64,000 bases of DNA from Luteimonas vadosa (GTDB taxonomy: Bacteria > Pseudomonadota > Gammaproteobacteria > Xanthomonadales > Xanthomonadaceae). Made by a program: the position numbers and the translations under genes. Shown piece after piece: positions 44,472 to 52,449 of the stretch. A model generated the notes under the pieces. That model saw only the letters and a program-made list of their open reading frames with translations, was not told the DNA's origin and made no database searches. Each line of letters starts with the position of its first letter. The first letter of the stretch is position 1. Location of the stretch: positions 124,001-188,000 of the forward strand of contig NZ_BAABJY010000001.1 of assembly GCF_039543545.1 (NCBI RefSeq), read 5' to 3'.

Positions 44472-45092
44472 TCAACCCTGCGGGGGAAGGCTTTCGTCCT
44501 GTTCGGGCTCGGCCTGCCCGGAGTCGGTTTTTTCGTCTTCCATGATCGGCAACAGTGTCCGCTCAGGCTCATGCAACTGTTCCACCGTGATGGTGTTCGA
44601 GACCGTGCATAAGGTTCCCCATCCCGAGGTGCCCTGCCATACCCTCGCTTCGTACACCCCTTCGCCGGGAAGTGTTGCCTGACCTTCGAAGCCGATCATC
44701 TGCAGCTCAGGATTCGCAATGGACTGATCACGGCCCGGGGCGCGTCCCATTTCCAGGTACATATCCTGATCCTCACCGGCGCCCTCCGGCCGCAGGACCA
44801 GATACACGATGGGCGGCAGTGGCTGGGCTCTATCTGCGACCCTCGCCCAGCCCTGGAAAATTGCCGTGGTGTTGGGCGGAAAGGTCGTTCCGAACCGCGG
44901 TCTCTTGCCATTGATCGACTCAAGCGTGCAAATCGAACCGATGTCACGGGATGCCACGTGACGGATCTGGTCCGGCACGTTGGCAGCGGCGGTCTCGACG
45001 CTCGTCTTGGACTGTCCTTCCTCTTCCGATGCGCACGACAGCATTCCAAGGCCTGCCAGGGCGAGCAGTGAAACGTAAGGAACCTTACTCAT
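44472..45092 (-). CDS. Lipoprotein with a glycan-cluster beta domain (paralogue of 49054-49611)
   Basis: A 206-residue lipoprotein. The lipobox LLALAGLGMLSC (Cys about 19) follows a short signal peptide. The mature domain (about 45-175) reads SICTLESINGKRPRFG, IFQGWARVADRAQ, then YLVLRPEGAGEDQDMY and ends LCTVSNTITVEQ. The order C-x3-(D/S)-x-(V/I)-NG, GW and a closing Cys is shared with the lipoprotein at 49054, suggesting one family. Similar domains occur in proteins of O-antigen and capsule clusters. The acidic tail (DSGQAEPEQDESLPP) is probably disordered. Exact function unknown. Confidence 0.8.
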   Translation of the reverse strand: MSKVPYVSLLALAGLGMLSCASEEEGQSKTSVETAAANVPDQIRHVASRDIGSICTLESINGKRPRFGTTFPPNTTAIFQGWARVADRAQPLPPIVYLVLRPEGAGEDQDMYLEMGRAPGRDQSIANPELQMIGFEGQATLPGEGVYEARVWQGTSGWGTLCTVSNTITVEQLHEPERTLLPIMEDEKTDSGQAEPEQDESLPPQG

Positions 45093-45600
45093 CGTCGTCT
45101 TCCTTTTTCGTAGAGGAAATCCCGGGCAGCGCTCCCAAGAACCGGTGCAACCCCGGGGAAGGTCCATCCTTTCGGCTCAGGCGGCCCAACCCGGACAACC
45201 GCTGCGGGTCGGGCAGCACCGGTGGCGCCGGCGGATAGAGGGAATCCTACCGTGCGCAGTGGGGAGGGGGGCATCGGGGGGCGGATGGGTTGCGAAAAGC
45301 TCCGGCCTCGGAACTGCGAGATGCGGGACGCTTGCGGAAGCGATCCCTGCGAGGGCGGGCCAGCGGAGGTATGCAACCCGCCTGAAGCGCGGGTTCCAGC
45401 TTGCGCATACGGCGGGAAATCCGGGTAGCCTCCTCCTAGCTCCCTCGACTGAAGCTCCCCATGTTGGGTATGGATCGGCTGCGCCGATTCCGGGGACGAC
45501 CTTGGGGTTCGCCGGCGACGAACCGGTAGAATATTCCCCTGACACGCGGGCAGACGCCGTAATCGCCTCCCCCCGACACCGATCCAAGGAGTTCCATCCG
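45093..45600. other. Intergenic region between the lipoprotein gene and etfB
   Basis: 508 bases holding the promoter of etfB and, on the other strand, that of the lipoprotein gene. An inverted repeat AACCCGC (45375-45381)/GCGGGTT (45389-45395) and a GGTTCG/CGAACC hairpin (45506-45511/45519-45524) over the etfB promoter are visible. No gene is supported. Confidence 0.45.
45502..45532 (+). promoter_or_regulatory. Predicted etfB promoter
   Basis: TTGGGG at 45502-45507 and TAGAAT at 45527-45532, spacing 19. The spacer contains the GGTTCG/CGAACC inverted repeat, which could be an operator. The start codon lies 68 bases further. Confidence 0.45.
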
Positions 45601-46347
45601 ATGAAGATCCTCGTCGCCTACAAGCGCGTGGTGGACTACAACGTCCGCATCCAGGTCAAGCCGGATGGCTCCGGCGTGGTCACCGACGGCGTCAAGCTGT
45701 CGGCCAACCCCTTCGACGAGATCGCGCTGGAAGAGGCCCTGCGCCTGCGCGACAAGGGCGTGGCCGAGGAGGTCGTGGTCGTGACGATCGCCCCCGCCGA
45801 CGCCCAGGCACACCTGCGCAACGGCCTGGCGATGGGAGCCAACCGCGCCATCCACGTCGTCAGCGACGAGGCCATCCAGCCGCTGACCGCCGCCCGCGCC
45901 CTGCTCAAGCTGGTCGAGAAGGAGCAGCCGGACCTGGTGATCCTTGGCAAGCAGGCCATCGACGACGACGCCAACCAGACCGGGCAGATGCTGGCCACCC
46001 TCTGGGGCAGGCCGCAGGCCACCTTCGCTTCCAAGCTGGAGGTCGCCGACGGCAAGGCCACGGTCACCCGCGAGGTCGATGCCGGCCTCGAAACGCTGGA
46101 GGTCGACCTGCCGGCCGTGGTCACCACCGACCTGCGCCTCAACGAGCCGCGCTTCATCAAGCTGCCCGACATCATGAAGGCCAAGAGCAAGCCGATGGAG
46201 AGCATCCCGTTCGCGGAGCTGGGCGTCGAGTCCGGCGACTCGCTCAAGACCACCCATTACGCCGCGCCGCCCAAGCGAGGCAAGGGCGTGATGGTCAAGG
46301 ATGCGGCCGAGCTGGTCGCGCTCCTGAAACAGGAAGGCTTGCTGTAA
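45601..46347 (+). CDS. etfB: Electron transfer flavoprotein beta subunit EtfB
   Basis: With EtfA forms the soluble FAD protein that collects electrons from acyl-CoA and related dehydrogenases. The 248-residue product begins MKILVAYKRVVDYNVRIQVK and has the AMP-binding-type region LGKQAIDDDANQTGQMLATL and VTTDLRLNEPRFIKLPDIMKAKSKP, which carries the ETF beta signature. AAGGAG lies before ATG 45601. It precedes etfA; a hairpin lies between them. The pair marks one edge of the O-antigen locus in xanthomonads. Confidence 0.97.
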   Translation: MKILVAYKRVVDYNVRIQVKPDGSGVVTDGVKLSANPFDEIALEEALRLRDKGVAEEVVVVTIAPADAQAHLRNGLAMGANRAIHVVSDEAIQPLTAARALLKLVEKEQPDLVILGKQAIDDDANQTGQMLATLWGRPQATFASKLEVADGKATVTREVDAGLETLEVDLPAVVTTDLRLNEPRFIKLPDIMKAKSKPMESIPFAELGVESGDSLKTTHYAAPPKRGKGVMVKDAAELVALLKQEGLL

Positions 46348-46356
46348 TGGCGTAGG

Positions 46357-46410
46357 GTGGGCCCGGCCCACCGCTGCGACCTGCGTCCAATCCGGTGGGC
46401 CGGGGCCCAC
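46357..46410. repeat. REP-like inverted repeat between etfB and etfA
   Basis: GTGGGCCCGGCCCACCG at 46357-46373 and CGGTGGGCCGGGGCCCAC at 46393-46410 form a nearly perfect 17-bp stem (one bulged base) with a 19-base loop. No other copy was noticed in the window. It may be a dispersed REP-type element, or an mRNA stability hairpin that sets the EtfB/EtfA ratio. Confidence 0.55.
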
Positions 46411-46432
46411 ACAACGTTGCAAGGGAACGTCC

Positions 46433-47371
46433 ATGTCGAATGTCCTCATCGTCGCCGAACACCTCGACGGCAAGCTCAACGCCTCGACCGCGAAGTGCGT
46501 GTCCGCCGCCGCCGCGCTATCGCCGGTGTCCATCGACATCGTGGTGCTGGCCGATGATCCCGCGGCCGTCGCCGCCGAGGCCGCCCAGCTCGAAGGCGTC
46601 GCCAAGGTGCTGACCGTGGCCAACGCGGCCAACGCCCATCCCATCGGCCAGGTGCTGGCGCGGCAGGTGGCCCAGCTGGCCAAGGGCTACAGCCACGTGT
46701 TCGGACCCAGCACAACCTTCGGCAAGGACCTGATGCCTTGCGTCGCCGCCCTGCTCGGCACCGCGCAGGTGTCGGACATCATGGCGGTCGAGGGCAGCCA
46801 CACCTTCAAGCGCCCGATCTACGCCGGCAACGCCATCGTCACCGTGGAGGCCCCCGCCGACCAGACCGTGGTCGGTACCATCCGCACCGCTTCCTGGCAG
46901 GAAGCAGGCGGCGGCGGCACCGCCACGGTGGAGGCCGCCGAGGTGCAGGCCGACCTGCCGACCCATACCCGCTACATCGGCCTGGCCGCCGGCGAGTCCG
47001 ACCGCCCCGACCTGCAGAGCGCCAAGCGCGTGGTCTCCGGCGGCCGCGGCGTGGGATCGGAGGAGAATTTCAAGATCATCTTCGACTTCGCCGACAAGCT
47101 CGGCGCCGCCGTGGGCGCTTCGCGTGCCGCGGTCGATGCCGGTTACGTGCCCAACGAACTGCAGGTCGGCCAGACCGGCAAGATCATCGCGCCCGATCTT
47201 TACGTCGCCATCGGCATCAGTGGCGCGATCCAGCACCTGACCGGCATCAAGGACGCGGGAACCATCGTCGCGATCAACAAGGATCCGGAGGCGCCGATCT
47301 TCGAGATCGCCGACATCGGCCTGGTGGGCGACCTGTTCAAGGTGCTACCGGAACTCGCATCACAGCTTTGA
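46433..47371 (+). CDS. etfA: Electron transfer flavoprotein alpha subunit EtfA
   Basis: FAD-binding subunit of ETF. The 312-residue product has the N-terminal domain (MSNVLIVAEHLDGKLNASTA) and the C-terminal FAD domain with VVSGGRGVGSEENFKIIFDF, GASRAAVDAGYVPNELQVGQTG and APDLYVAIGISGAIQHLTGIK, the family signature. It ends EIADIGLVGDLFKVLPELASQL. It is the left border of the glycan cluster and co-transcribed with etfB. Confidence 0.97.
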   Translation: MSNVLIVAEHLDGKLNASTAKCVSAAAALSPVSIDIVVLADDPAAVAAEAAQLEGVAKVLTVANAANAHPIGQVLARQVAQLAKGYSHVFGPSTTFGKDLMPCVAALLGTAQVSDIMAVEGSHTFKRPIYAGNAIVTVEAPADQTVVGTIRTASWQEAGGGGTATVEAAEVQADLPTHTRYIGLAAGESDRPDLQSAKRVVSGGRGVGSEENFKIIFDFADKLGAAVGASRAAVDAGYVPNELQVGQTGKIIAPDLYVAIGISGAIQHLTGIKDAGTIVAINKDPEAPIFEIADIGLVGDLFKVLPELASQL

Positions 47372-47408
47372 AGCCAGCCGGGCGGTTGCGGATCGCCTTC
47401 AACATTGG

Positions 47409-48935
47409 ATGAACATGTCCATTTCACCCTTTCTTGCCTGCACCGAATGCGGACGCGACCTTCCGCCTGCCGCCCCGGTGGTCTGCCGGGGCTGCGGCAC
47501 GGAGTTCCCGCTCCACGCAGGCAGGATGGTTTCATTCCTGCCTCCGGGTGCCGAAACCGCGCTCGATGCCATCGATTACGACACGGTCTACAAGGTCGAT
47601 GCGCTTTCGAGCGACCGCCTCTACGCGCAATGCCGGCGGTTCCTGGGCGACCTCCTTCCGGCCCGGGTAGATTCGTACCTGGAGGTCGGGGCGGGGACGG
47701 GATTGTTCACGCTGGGATACCTCTCGGCCGCGCGCCCGCAACGCGCGCTGATCACCGATATCTCCCCGAAAATGCTCGATGTGTGCCGGCAACGCCTGGC
47801 CTCCAGGGCCATCGCAGAAGAGAGCGAGGTCTCTTACGCACTGTGGGACGGGACCGTCAACTGCTTCGCACCCGGGACCTTCGACCTGATCACCGGCTTC
47901 TCGGTGCTGCATCACATCCTGGACTACCAGGACACGCTGGCAATCCTGCAGAAGGCATTGGCTCCCGGCGGGCGGGCGATCTTCCTGGAGCCCAGTGCCG
48001 CGTTCCACCGGGCCCTCGTGGATCTGGTCGCGGAGGTCAATAGCGCGCTGCCGATCGGAGTGGGCGGTTGGACCACGGATCACCAGGCGCAGGTGGCTGC
48101 CTGGATCGCGGAGAATTACGTCAACATCAAATACCCCGGTGACGGGTTGGCACTGGAGCTGCGGGAGGACAAGCACTTGTTCGACCCCGCGGCCCTGCAC
48201 AAGGCTGCCGCCAATGCCGGGTTCGGCCAGCTGCGGATCATTCCGTTCGCCGACGAGCAGGAGGCCTGGAGCGCCTTGTCGGTCTACGCCGGCCAGCTAG
48301 GTCTCCCACCCGAGTGCCACCGCCTGTTCCTCGCCCGGTGCGCGGCCATGATGCCCGGCCCTTTCGCCTACCTGTCCGCCGCGGATCGGGCTCCTTCGTT
48401 CCTGCTCGTGTTCCAACAGGAGGCCGCGCCGGACGAGCTCGCTCCGACGGGACCCAGGGCCAGCGGACCGGTCTTCCGCCATCCCTGCCCTCACTTCCGG
48501 TACGACATTGCCGTGGAGGTCCGGGAGGGCGCCGCGGGAGACTCCACCCAGGCGCAGGTGACGGCAAGCGGCTGGGTGCTGGGGGATGCCGAGGTGCAGT
48601 ACGTGCAGCTCGAACGCATCGGTACCGCCCGGTTCCCCGTTGCCGGCATGCGGCTGGATGTCGCCACGATCATGAACGCCGATCGCCGATATCCTCCGGC
48701 GCGTGCCATGTGCAGCGGGTTGAACAAGACGCGCGAGCAGTACATCGAAGGCTTGCCCGGGGATGCCATCCGCGTGATCATTGCAACCGTGGATGGCGGT
48801 AGGCACGAGATCGGGCGCATCCCTCCGGGCCAGGCGACCGCGCGCATCACTTCCCTTGTATCGCCACCGGCCGACATGGAAGCCGACCCCGGGGCGATGG
48901 AGGGCCATCCGGGTGACGCCGGGGAACGGAGCTGA
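47409..48935 (+). CDS. Methyltransferase with N-terminal zinc ribbon and C-terminal beta domain
   Basis: A 508-residue protein. Residues 11-29 form a zinc-ribbon-like CxxC...CxxC (CTECG, CRGCG). Residues about 75-330 are a class I SAM methyltransferase (YLEVGAGTGLFTLGYLS, ITGFSVLHHILDYQDTLAIL, LAPGGRAIFLEPSAAF). The C-terminal 140 residues (about 355-495) form a separate domain with VTASGWVLGDAEVQYVQLER and RLDVATIMNADRRYPPARA, possibly related to the GW-containing domain of the two lipoproteins nearby. It is the first gene after etfA, in the same direction. Likely a sugar or lipid-linked glycan methyltransferase; the substrate is unknown. Confidence 0.82.
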   Translation: MNMSISPFLACTECGRDLPPAAPVVCRGCGTEFPLHAGRMVSFLPPGAETALDAIDYDTVYKVDALSSDRLYAQCRRFLGDLLPARVDSYLEVGAGTGLFTLGYLSAARPQRALITDISPKMLDVCRQRLASRAIAEESEVSYALWDGTVNCFAPGTFDLITGFSVLHHILDYQDTLAILQKALAPGGRAIFLEPSAAFHRALVDLVAEVNSALPIGVGGWTTDHQAQVAAWIAENYVNIKYPGDGLALELREDKHLFDPAALHKAAANAGFGQLRIIPFADEQEAWSALSVYAGQLGLPPECHRLFLARCAAMMPGPFAYLSAADRAPSFLLVFQQEAAPDELAPTGPRASGPVFRHPCPHFRYDIAVEVREGAAGDSTQAQVTASGWVLGDAEVQYVQLERIGTARFPVAGMRLDVATIMNADRRYPPARAMCSGLNKTREQYIEGLPGDAIRVIIATVDGGRHEIGRIPPGQATARITSLVSPPADMEADPGAMEGHPGDAGERS

Positions 48936-48967
48936 CCGCCATTCACGCCGGGATCCTGCGCGACCTC

Positions 48968-48973
48968 TAGAAT
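48968..48973 (+). promoter_or_regulatory. -10-like box before the lipoprotein gene
   Basis: TAGAAT, 80 bases before the start codon at 49054. No clear -35 was found. Confidence 0.35.
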
Positions 48974-49053
48974 CCGGCCCTTGCCACGCTCCGCGGTTGC
49001 CGACACCCGACAGCCGCCCCACCCGCAATGGACCCTTTCAGGACCAGACCTCA

Positions 49054-49611
49054 ATGAACAAGCTCAAATCCCTCGGTACCGCCTTGGCGTTGTGCTGGCT
49101 TGCGACCGCTTGCACCGACGATGGCGCCCCGGCCGAGCCCGCTGCCAATCCGCCCGCACCCGCCTCCGCGCCCACGGCAGACCCGGCGGCACCGGTGCAG
49201 ACCCCGGCAAGACTTTCCAATTGGGAAACCCCCTTGGAGTCGGCCACCGAATCGCCGCTGTGCTATCTCGATGCAGTCAATGGCATGCCGGCGACCGGCG
49301 GGGCGTTTCAGGTCAGCGCCAACGCACCGGTCGTGATGGAAGGTTGGCTCTCCACCCTCGACCTTCAGGCGCCGCCCGAGGTCACCATCATCCTCGACGG
49401 TGCCATGGACTTCGGTATTTCCGGTGCAACCGGGATCACCCGGGACGACGTCGCCCAGGCGTACAACGCGCCCCAGCTCGCCCGGTCTGGCTTCAAGGCA
49501 GAGCTGTCCGAACTTGCCGTCGAACCCGGCACCTACACCCTCCTGCTGTCCCATGAGTCCGCAGGCACAACCGTGGTCTGCAAGCCAGGCTTGGCACTTC
49601 AGGTGCAGTGA
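49054..49611 (+). CDS. Lipoprotein with a glycan-cluster beta domain (paralogue of 44472-45092)
   Basis: A 185-residue lipoprotein. The signal peptide and lipobox are MNKLKSLGTALALCWLATAC. A Pro/Ala-rich linker leads to the domain SPLCYLDAVNGMPATGG, VVMEGWLSTLDLQAPPEVTI, then GISGATGITRDDVAQAYN, SGFKAEL and EPGTYTLLLSHESAG with a closing VCKPG. Its C-x-(L/I)-x-(A/S)-(V/I)-NG, EGW and terminal Cys match the lipoprotein at 44472. The domain type is common in O-antigen-associated proteins, so a role at the outer membrane with the glycan is plausible but unproven. It is convergent with the membrane-protein gene at 49669. Confidence 0.82.
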   Translation: MNKLKSLGTALALCWLATACTDDGAPAEPAANPPAPASAPTADPAAPVQTPARLSNWETPLESATESPLCYLDAVNGMPATGGAFQVSANAPVVMEGWLSTLDLQAPPEVTIILDGAMDFGISGATGITRDDVAQAYNAPQLARSGFKAELSELAVEPGTYTLLLSHESAGTTVVCKPGLALQVQ

Positions 49612-49668
49612 TGCGATCGCTGCATTAGGGCCTTCCCGAATGCAGCGGTTCTCTTGCCCGGCGCGGCG

Positions 49669-50292
49669 TCAGTGGCCGGCCCAAGGCTCGCATAGGTAAT
49701 CCGGATTCTCGTCGCTGCGGCGAAACGGATCGGTCAATTGATCGGTGTACTCTCCCCTGAGTAGGCGCTTGCGGGGCAGGAGGTTCGTTCGGAAGAACCG
49801 TCCGAATGCCGCCAGCCTGTCCCCGCGAGGCGTCAGGACGACGCAATTGCCGTCGATCACGATCGTGCCGGACTCGACCTGCTCGGTCAGCCGGACGTCC
49901 ACCAGCTTGTGTTCCCTGATGTACTCGCCCGTGAAGATGTGCTCGAACCTATCCAGGCGAATCGCTCCACCCCGCTGTTGGAGTTTCTCGAGGATGTAGA
50001 ACGACAAGGAACGGTCGATCACCGTCGGCACGGATATGGCCAATACGTAGCCGAGCAAGGCACAGATCACCAGGAGTTGGCCTCGCTCGAAACCCGATAG
50101 CGCCGAGAACAATGCGGTGCCGAACATCAGGATGGCCAGGAGCAGCGATGCTGCGGCAGCCGCCTGCAGGGAAGAATAGAAGACGACGTCTACCTTGAGC
50201 AGCTTGATGATCGAAAGATAGAAGACGGCGAGAATCACCACGAATACCACGACCGCCATAAGTGCTGCGCGTACTTTTCCCGCTGTCTTCAT
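49669..50292 (-). CDS. Uncharacterised membrane protein at the end of the glycan operon
   Basis: A 207-residue protein with three predicted N-terminal membrane segments (VFVVILAVFYLSIIKLL, ASLLLAILMFGTALF and LVICALLGYVLAISVPTV) and a cytoplasmic or periplasmic basic C-terminal half (IVIDGNCVVLTPRGDRL, TNLLPRKRLLRGEYTD). The family is unknown to me. It is the last gene of the minus-strand glycan unit, 28 bases after the methyltransferase, so it may assist the gtr-like steps. Confidence 0.7.
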   Translation of the reverse strand: MKTAGKVRAALMAVVVFVVILAVFYLSIIKLLKVDVVFYSSLQAAAAASLLLAILMFGTALFSALSGFERGQLLVICALLGYVLAISVPTVIDRSLSFYILEKLQQRGGAIRLDRFEHIFTGEYIREHKLVDVRLTEQVESGTIVIDGNCVVLTPRGDRLAAFGRFFRTNLLPRKRLLRGEYTDQLTDPFRRSDENPDYLCEPWAGH

Positions 50293-50320
50293 GTTCCTGC
50301 CTCTGCCTTCGCGCGCCGCG

Positions 50321-51034
50321 TCAACGCGGCAGCTTCGTATAAACGCACACGATGCTCTTCCCCAGCCTGTAGCCAAGCAGCGGGTCGAGCCTCATCGAGA
50401 CCGGGACCATGAGCCGGTCCCAGGCCTTGATCTGGTTCATCGTAGGCGAGCCGGACTTCAGTAGAAGCCGATTGGCCAGGCTGGCCAACATTCCCACGCT
50501 GTCCAGGTACTTGCATATGCTCACCGTGCTTCCATCGGGCGCGATCGTGCGGAGGCCTTGCGCGTTGTACCTGCGGAAATGCCCGATCTGCCGATCGAAC
50601 TCCGTGTATAGGTAATCATGAGCGGGGGAGAGAACGACGACGTGGCCGCCCGGCTTGACGTGTTGCATCGCGCGAGCCACTTCGGCGCGATCATCCTCGA
50701 TGTGCTCGAGGACGTCGATGTACAGCACGGTGTCGAAGCACTCGTCCGGGGCGAGATCGGCGATCGATCCATTCCGAACTTCAACCTGCGCTGGAATTCC
50801 ACCGCGGTCGCGGAGCTCCACTATTCGTTTTGCAAGAACCGGGTCGGGCTCGAGCTCAACCCACTTGTTGAAACGATGCTCCTTGAGGTTGACGGCTGTT
50901 GCACCGATGCCGGCACCGACATCGAGCACATCCGGGCCCAAGTACGGGCTGATCGCTTGCGCCCAATAGCGCTTCCAGTTGATCGCATGCTGGAAGACGT
51001 CCAGCTCGGTACCGGAATAATCAAACTGTGTCAT
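50321..51034 (-). CDS. Class I SAM-dependent methyltransferase in the gtr-like module
   Basis: A 237-residue methyltransferase. Motif I is LDVGAGIGATAVNLKEH (about residues 37-53), followed by VELEPDPVLAKRI, TVLYIDVLEHIEDDRAEVAR and KPGGHVVVLSPAHDYLYTEF. The region GHFRRYNAQGLRTIAPDG is typical of methyltransferases that sit next to GtrA/GtrB. It overlaps the end of gtrA by 14 bases. It may act on the sugar that GtrA flips or on the lipid carrier; the substrate is not known. Confidence 0.85.
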   Translation of the reverse strand: MTQFDYSGTELDVFQHAINWKRYWAQAISPYLGPDVLDVGAGIGATAVNLKEHRFNKWVELEPDPVLAKRIVELRDRGGIPAQVEVRNGSIADLAPDECFDTVLYIDVLEHIEDDRAEVARAMQHVKPGGHVVVLSPAHDYLYTEFDRQIGHFRRYNAQGLRTIAPDGSTVSICKYLDSVGMLASLANRLLLKSGSPTMNQIKAWDRLMVPVSMRLDPLLGYRLGKSIVCVYTKLPR

Positions 51035-51434
51035 CAGCGTTCTCCTGTCCCGCCACCCTGAATACGATCGCCTTGTTCCCCGCATAGCTGACCAGTACCT
51101 GGGCGCCGGTGGCAATGATGAATCCAAGGCGGTAATCCAGCCCGTTGAGGTCGGTCCACACGTACAGGATGGATCCGTGCATCAGGGCGATCAAGCCATA
51201 GAGGACGGCGAAACTCGCCACTTGTCGCAGAGCCGGACCATCGCCGGCGCGGAAGACGAAATACCTGCTACCCACGAACGACGCGGATGCACCAAAAAGG
51301 GCGGCGATCATGTTCGCGAGCCCTGCCGATTCGAAATGGAGCACGAACAGGTTCACTGAAAGCACGGCGAAATGCACAACCGTAGCGAAGAGCCCATTGA
51401 GAATATGGCGAATGAAGCGCGGGCACTCTTTCAC
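51021..51434 (-). CDS. GtrA-family polyprenyl-linked sugar flippase
   Basis: A 137-residue inner-membrane protein with four predicted segments (FIRHILNGLFATVVHFAVL, ANMIAALFGASASFVGSRYF, VASFAVLYGLIALMHGSIL and LGFIIATGAQVLVSYAGNK). GtrA proteins are thought to flip bactoprenol-linked sugars. The motif SFVGSRYFVFR and the end YAGNKAIVFR are typical. The start is GTG at 51434, directly after the TGA of the upstream GT2 gene. It lies between a GtrB-like and a methyltransferase gene. Confidence 0.92.
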   Translation of the reverse strand: MKECPRFIRHILNGLFATVVHFAVLSVNLFVLHFESAGLANMIAALFGASASFVGSRYFVFRAGDGPALRQVASFAVLYGLIALMHGSILYVWTDLNGLDYRLGFIIATGAQVLVSYAGNKAIVFRVAGQENADDTV

Positions 51435-52388
51435 TCAGTCGTTCCGGCCAGGGGACGTACGGATGACTTCCTTCACGAATGCGGTGTGGCTCCCCGGGAG
51501 CACCGCACCACCCTTGCTCACGCCGGTCAGCATCAAGGTCATCAAGGTCAGGGCAGCTGTCTGCAGGAACACCAGGAAAAGCACTCCCAGTGCAACCGAG
51601 AACCATCCAGGGGTGGCGAAGCCGATGATCTTCAGAATGATGGCGATGACCGCGCACAGGATCGAGATCGTGGAAATCACGATGCATATCATCCCCACCC
51701 GCACCAACACATCTTCCGCGAACACCATCAGGGCCTTGAAGCCGTGGAGGACCAATCCCGTGAAGTTCATCCGGCTCCTGCCCGCGTAACGGGGGCCCCT
51801 GTCCAATGGGCAGGAGCCTATCCTGAGCTTCGACCCCAGCACGGCCGCCGCCACATGGGTCCATGTTTCATGCATCGCGACCAATCGCCTGACGGCTCGG
51901 CTCTTCAATGCCATGAAATTGCCGAAGCCGATCTTCCGGCCCGTCAAGACCCCGAAGATGATCTTGTACAAGAAGTAGAACGTCCGGAAACGCAGCGTTT
52001 CCACGCGGCTGCGGCGCTGCGCCACCGCGACATCGACCTGGTCCTGTTCCAGCGCGGCGAGCAGCGAGGGGATGGTCGCTGGAATGTCCTCGCCATCCGA
52101 GTCCATGACCACGACCGTCATGTCATCGGGCAGGTTCTCGGACACATATCCCAGTCCCACCGCGATAGCCCGTTGGTGGCCGACGTTTCTCTTCAGGCGG
52201 ATCAGTTCGTCGGAAATGCCCGCCTGCTCGAGATGAGCGATGTCCAGGGGTTCGCGCACGGAACCGTCATCCACGACCACGACATGGACTGCGTCGCCGA
52301 ACTCCTCCGCGATCGCCTCCAATAGTCGGCCAGAAGCTTCCCTGTCCTCGTAGACCGGGGTGACGATTGTCAGGCTTTTCCGTGGCAT
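51435..52388 (-). CDS. GtrB-like polyprenyl-phosphate glycosyltransferase (GT2)
   Basis: A 317-residue GT-A family 2 enzyme that loads a sugar onto bactoprenol phosphate. The nucleotide-sugar domain has TIVTPVYEDREASGRLLEAI, the VVVVDDGS turn, the DxD-type VVMDSDGEDIP and IGFGNFMALKSRAVRRL. Two C-terminal membrane segments follow (MICIVISTISILCAVIAIIL and WFSVALGVLFLVFLQTAALT), as in GtrB. The ATG at 52388 is chosen because MPRKSLTIVTP matches the family start. With GtrA and the GT-C enzyme it forms a three-part side-chain system. Confidence 0.92.
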   Translation of the reverse strand: MPRKSLTIVTPVYEDREASGRLLEAIAEEFGDAVHVVVVDDGSVREPLDIAHLEQAGISDELIRLKRNVGHQRAIAVGLGYVSENLPDDMTVVVMDSDGEDIPATIPSLLAALEQDQVDVAVAQRRSRVETLRFRTFYFLYKIIFGVLTGRKIGFGNFMALKSRAVRRLVAMHETWTHVAAAVLGSKLRIGSCPLDRGPRYAGRSRMNFTGLVLHGFKALMVFAEDVLVRVGMICIVISTISILCAVIAIILKIIGFATPGWFSVALGVLFLVFLQTAALTLMTLMLTGVSKGGAVLPGSHTAFVKEVIRTSPGRND

Positions 52389-52449
52389 GGGTCGTTCTTC
52401 CTCAAGTCGCTCCGCGCTTCGGTTTCCCCGAACAGCGAAAACCTGCCGC

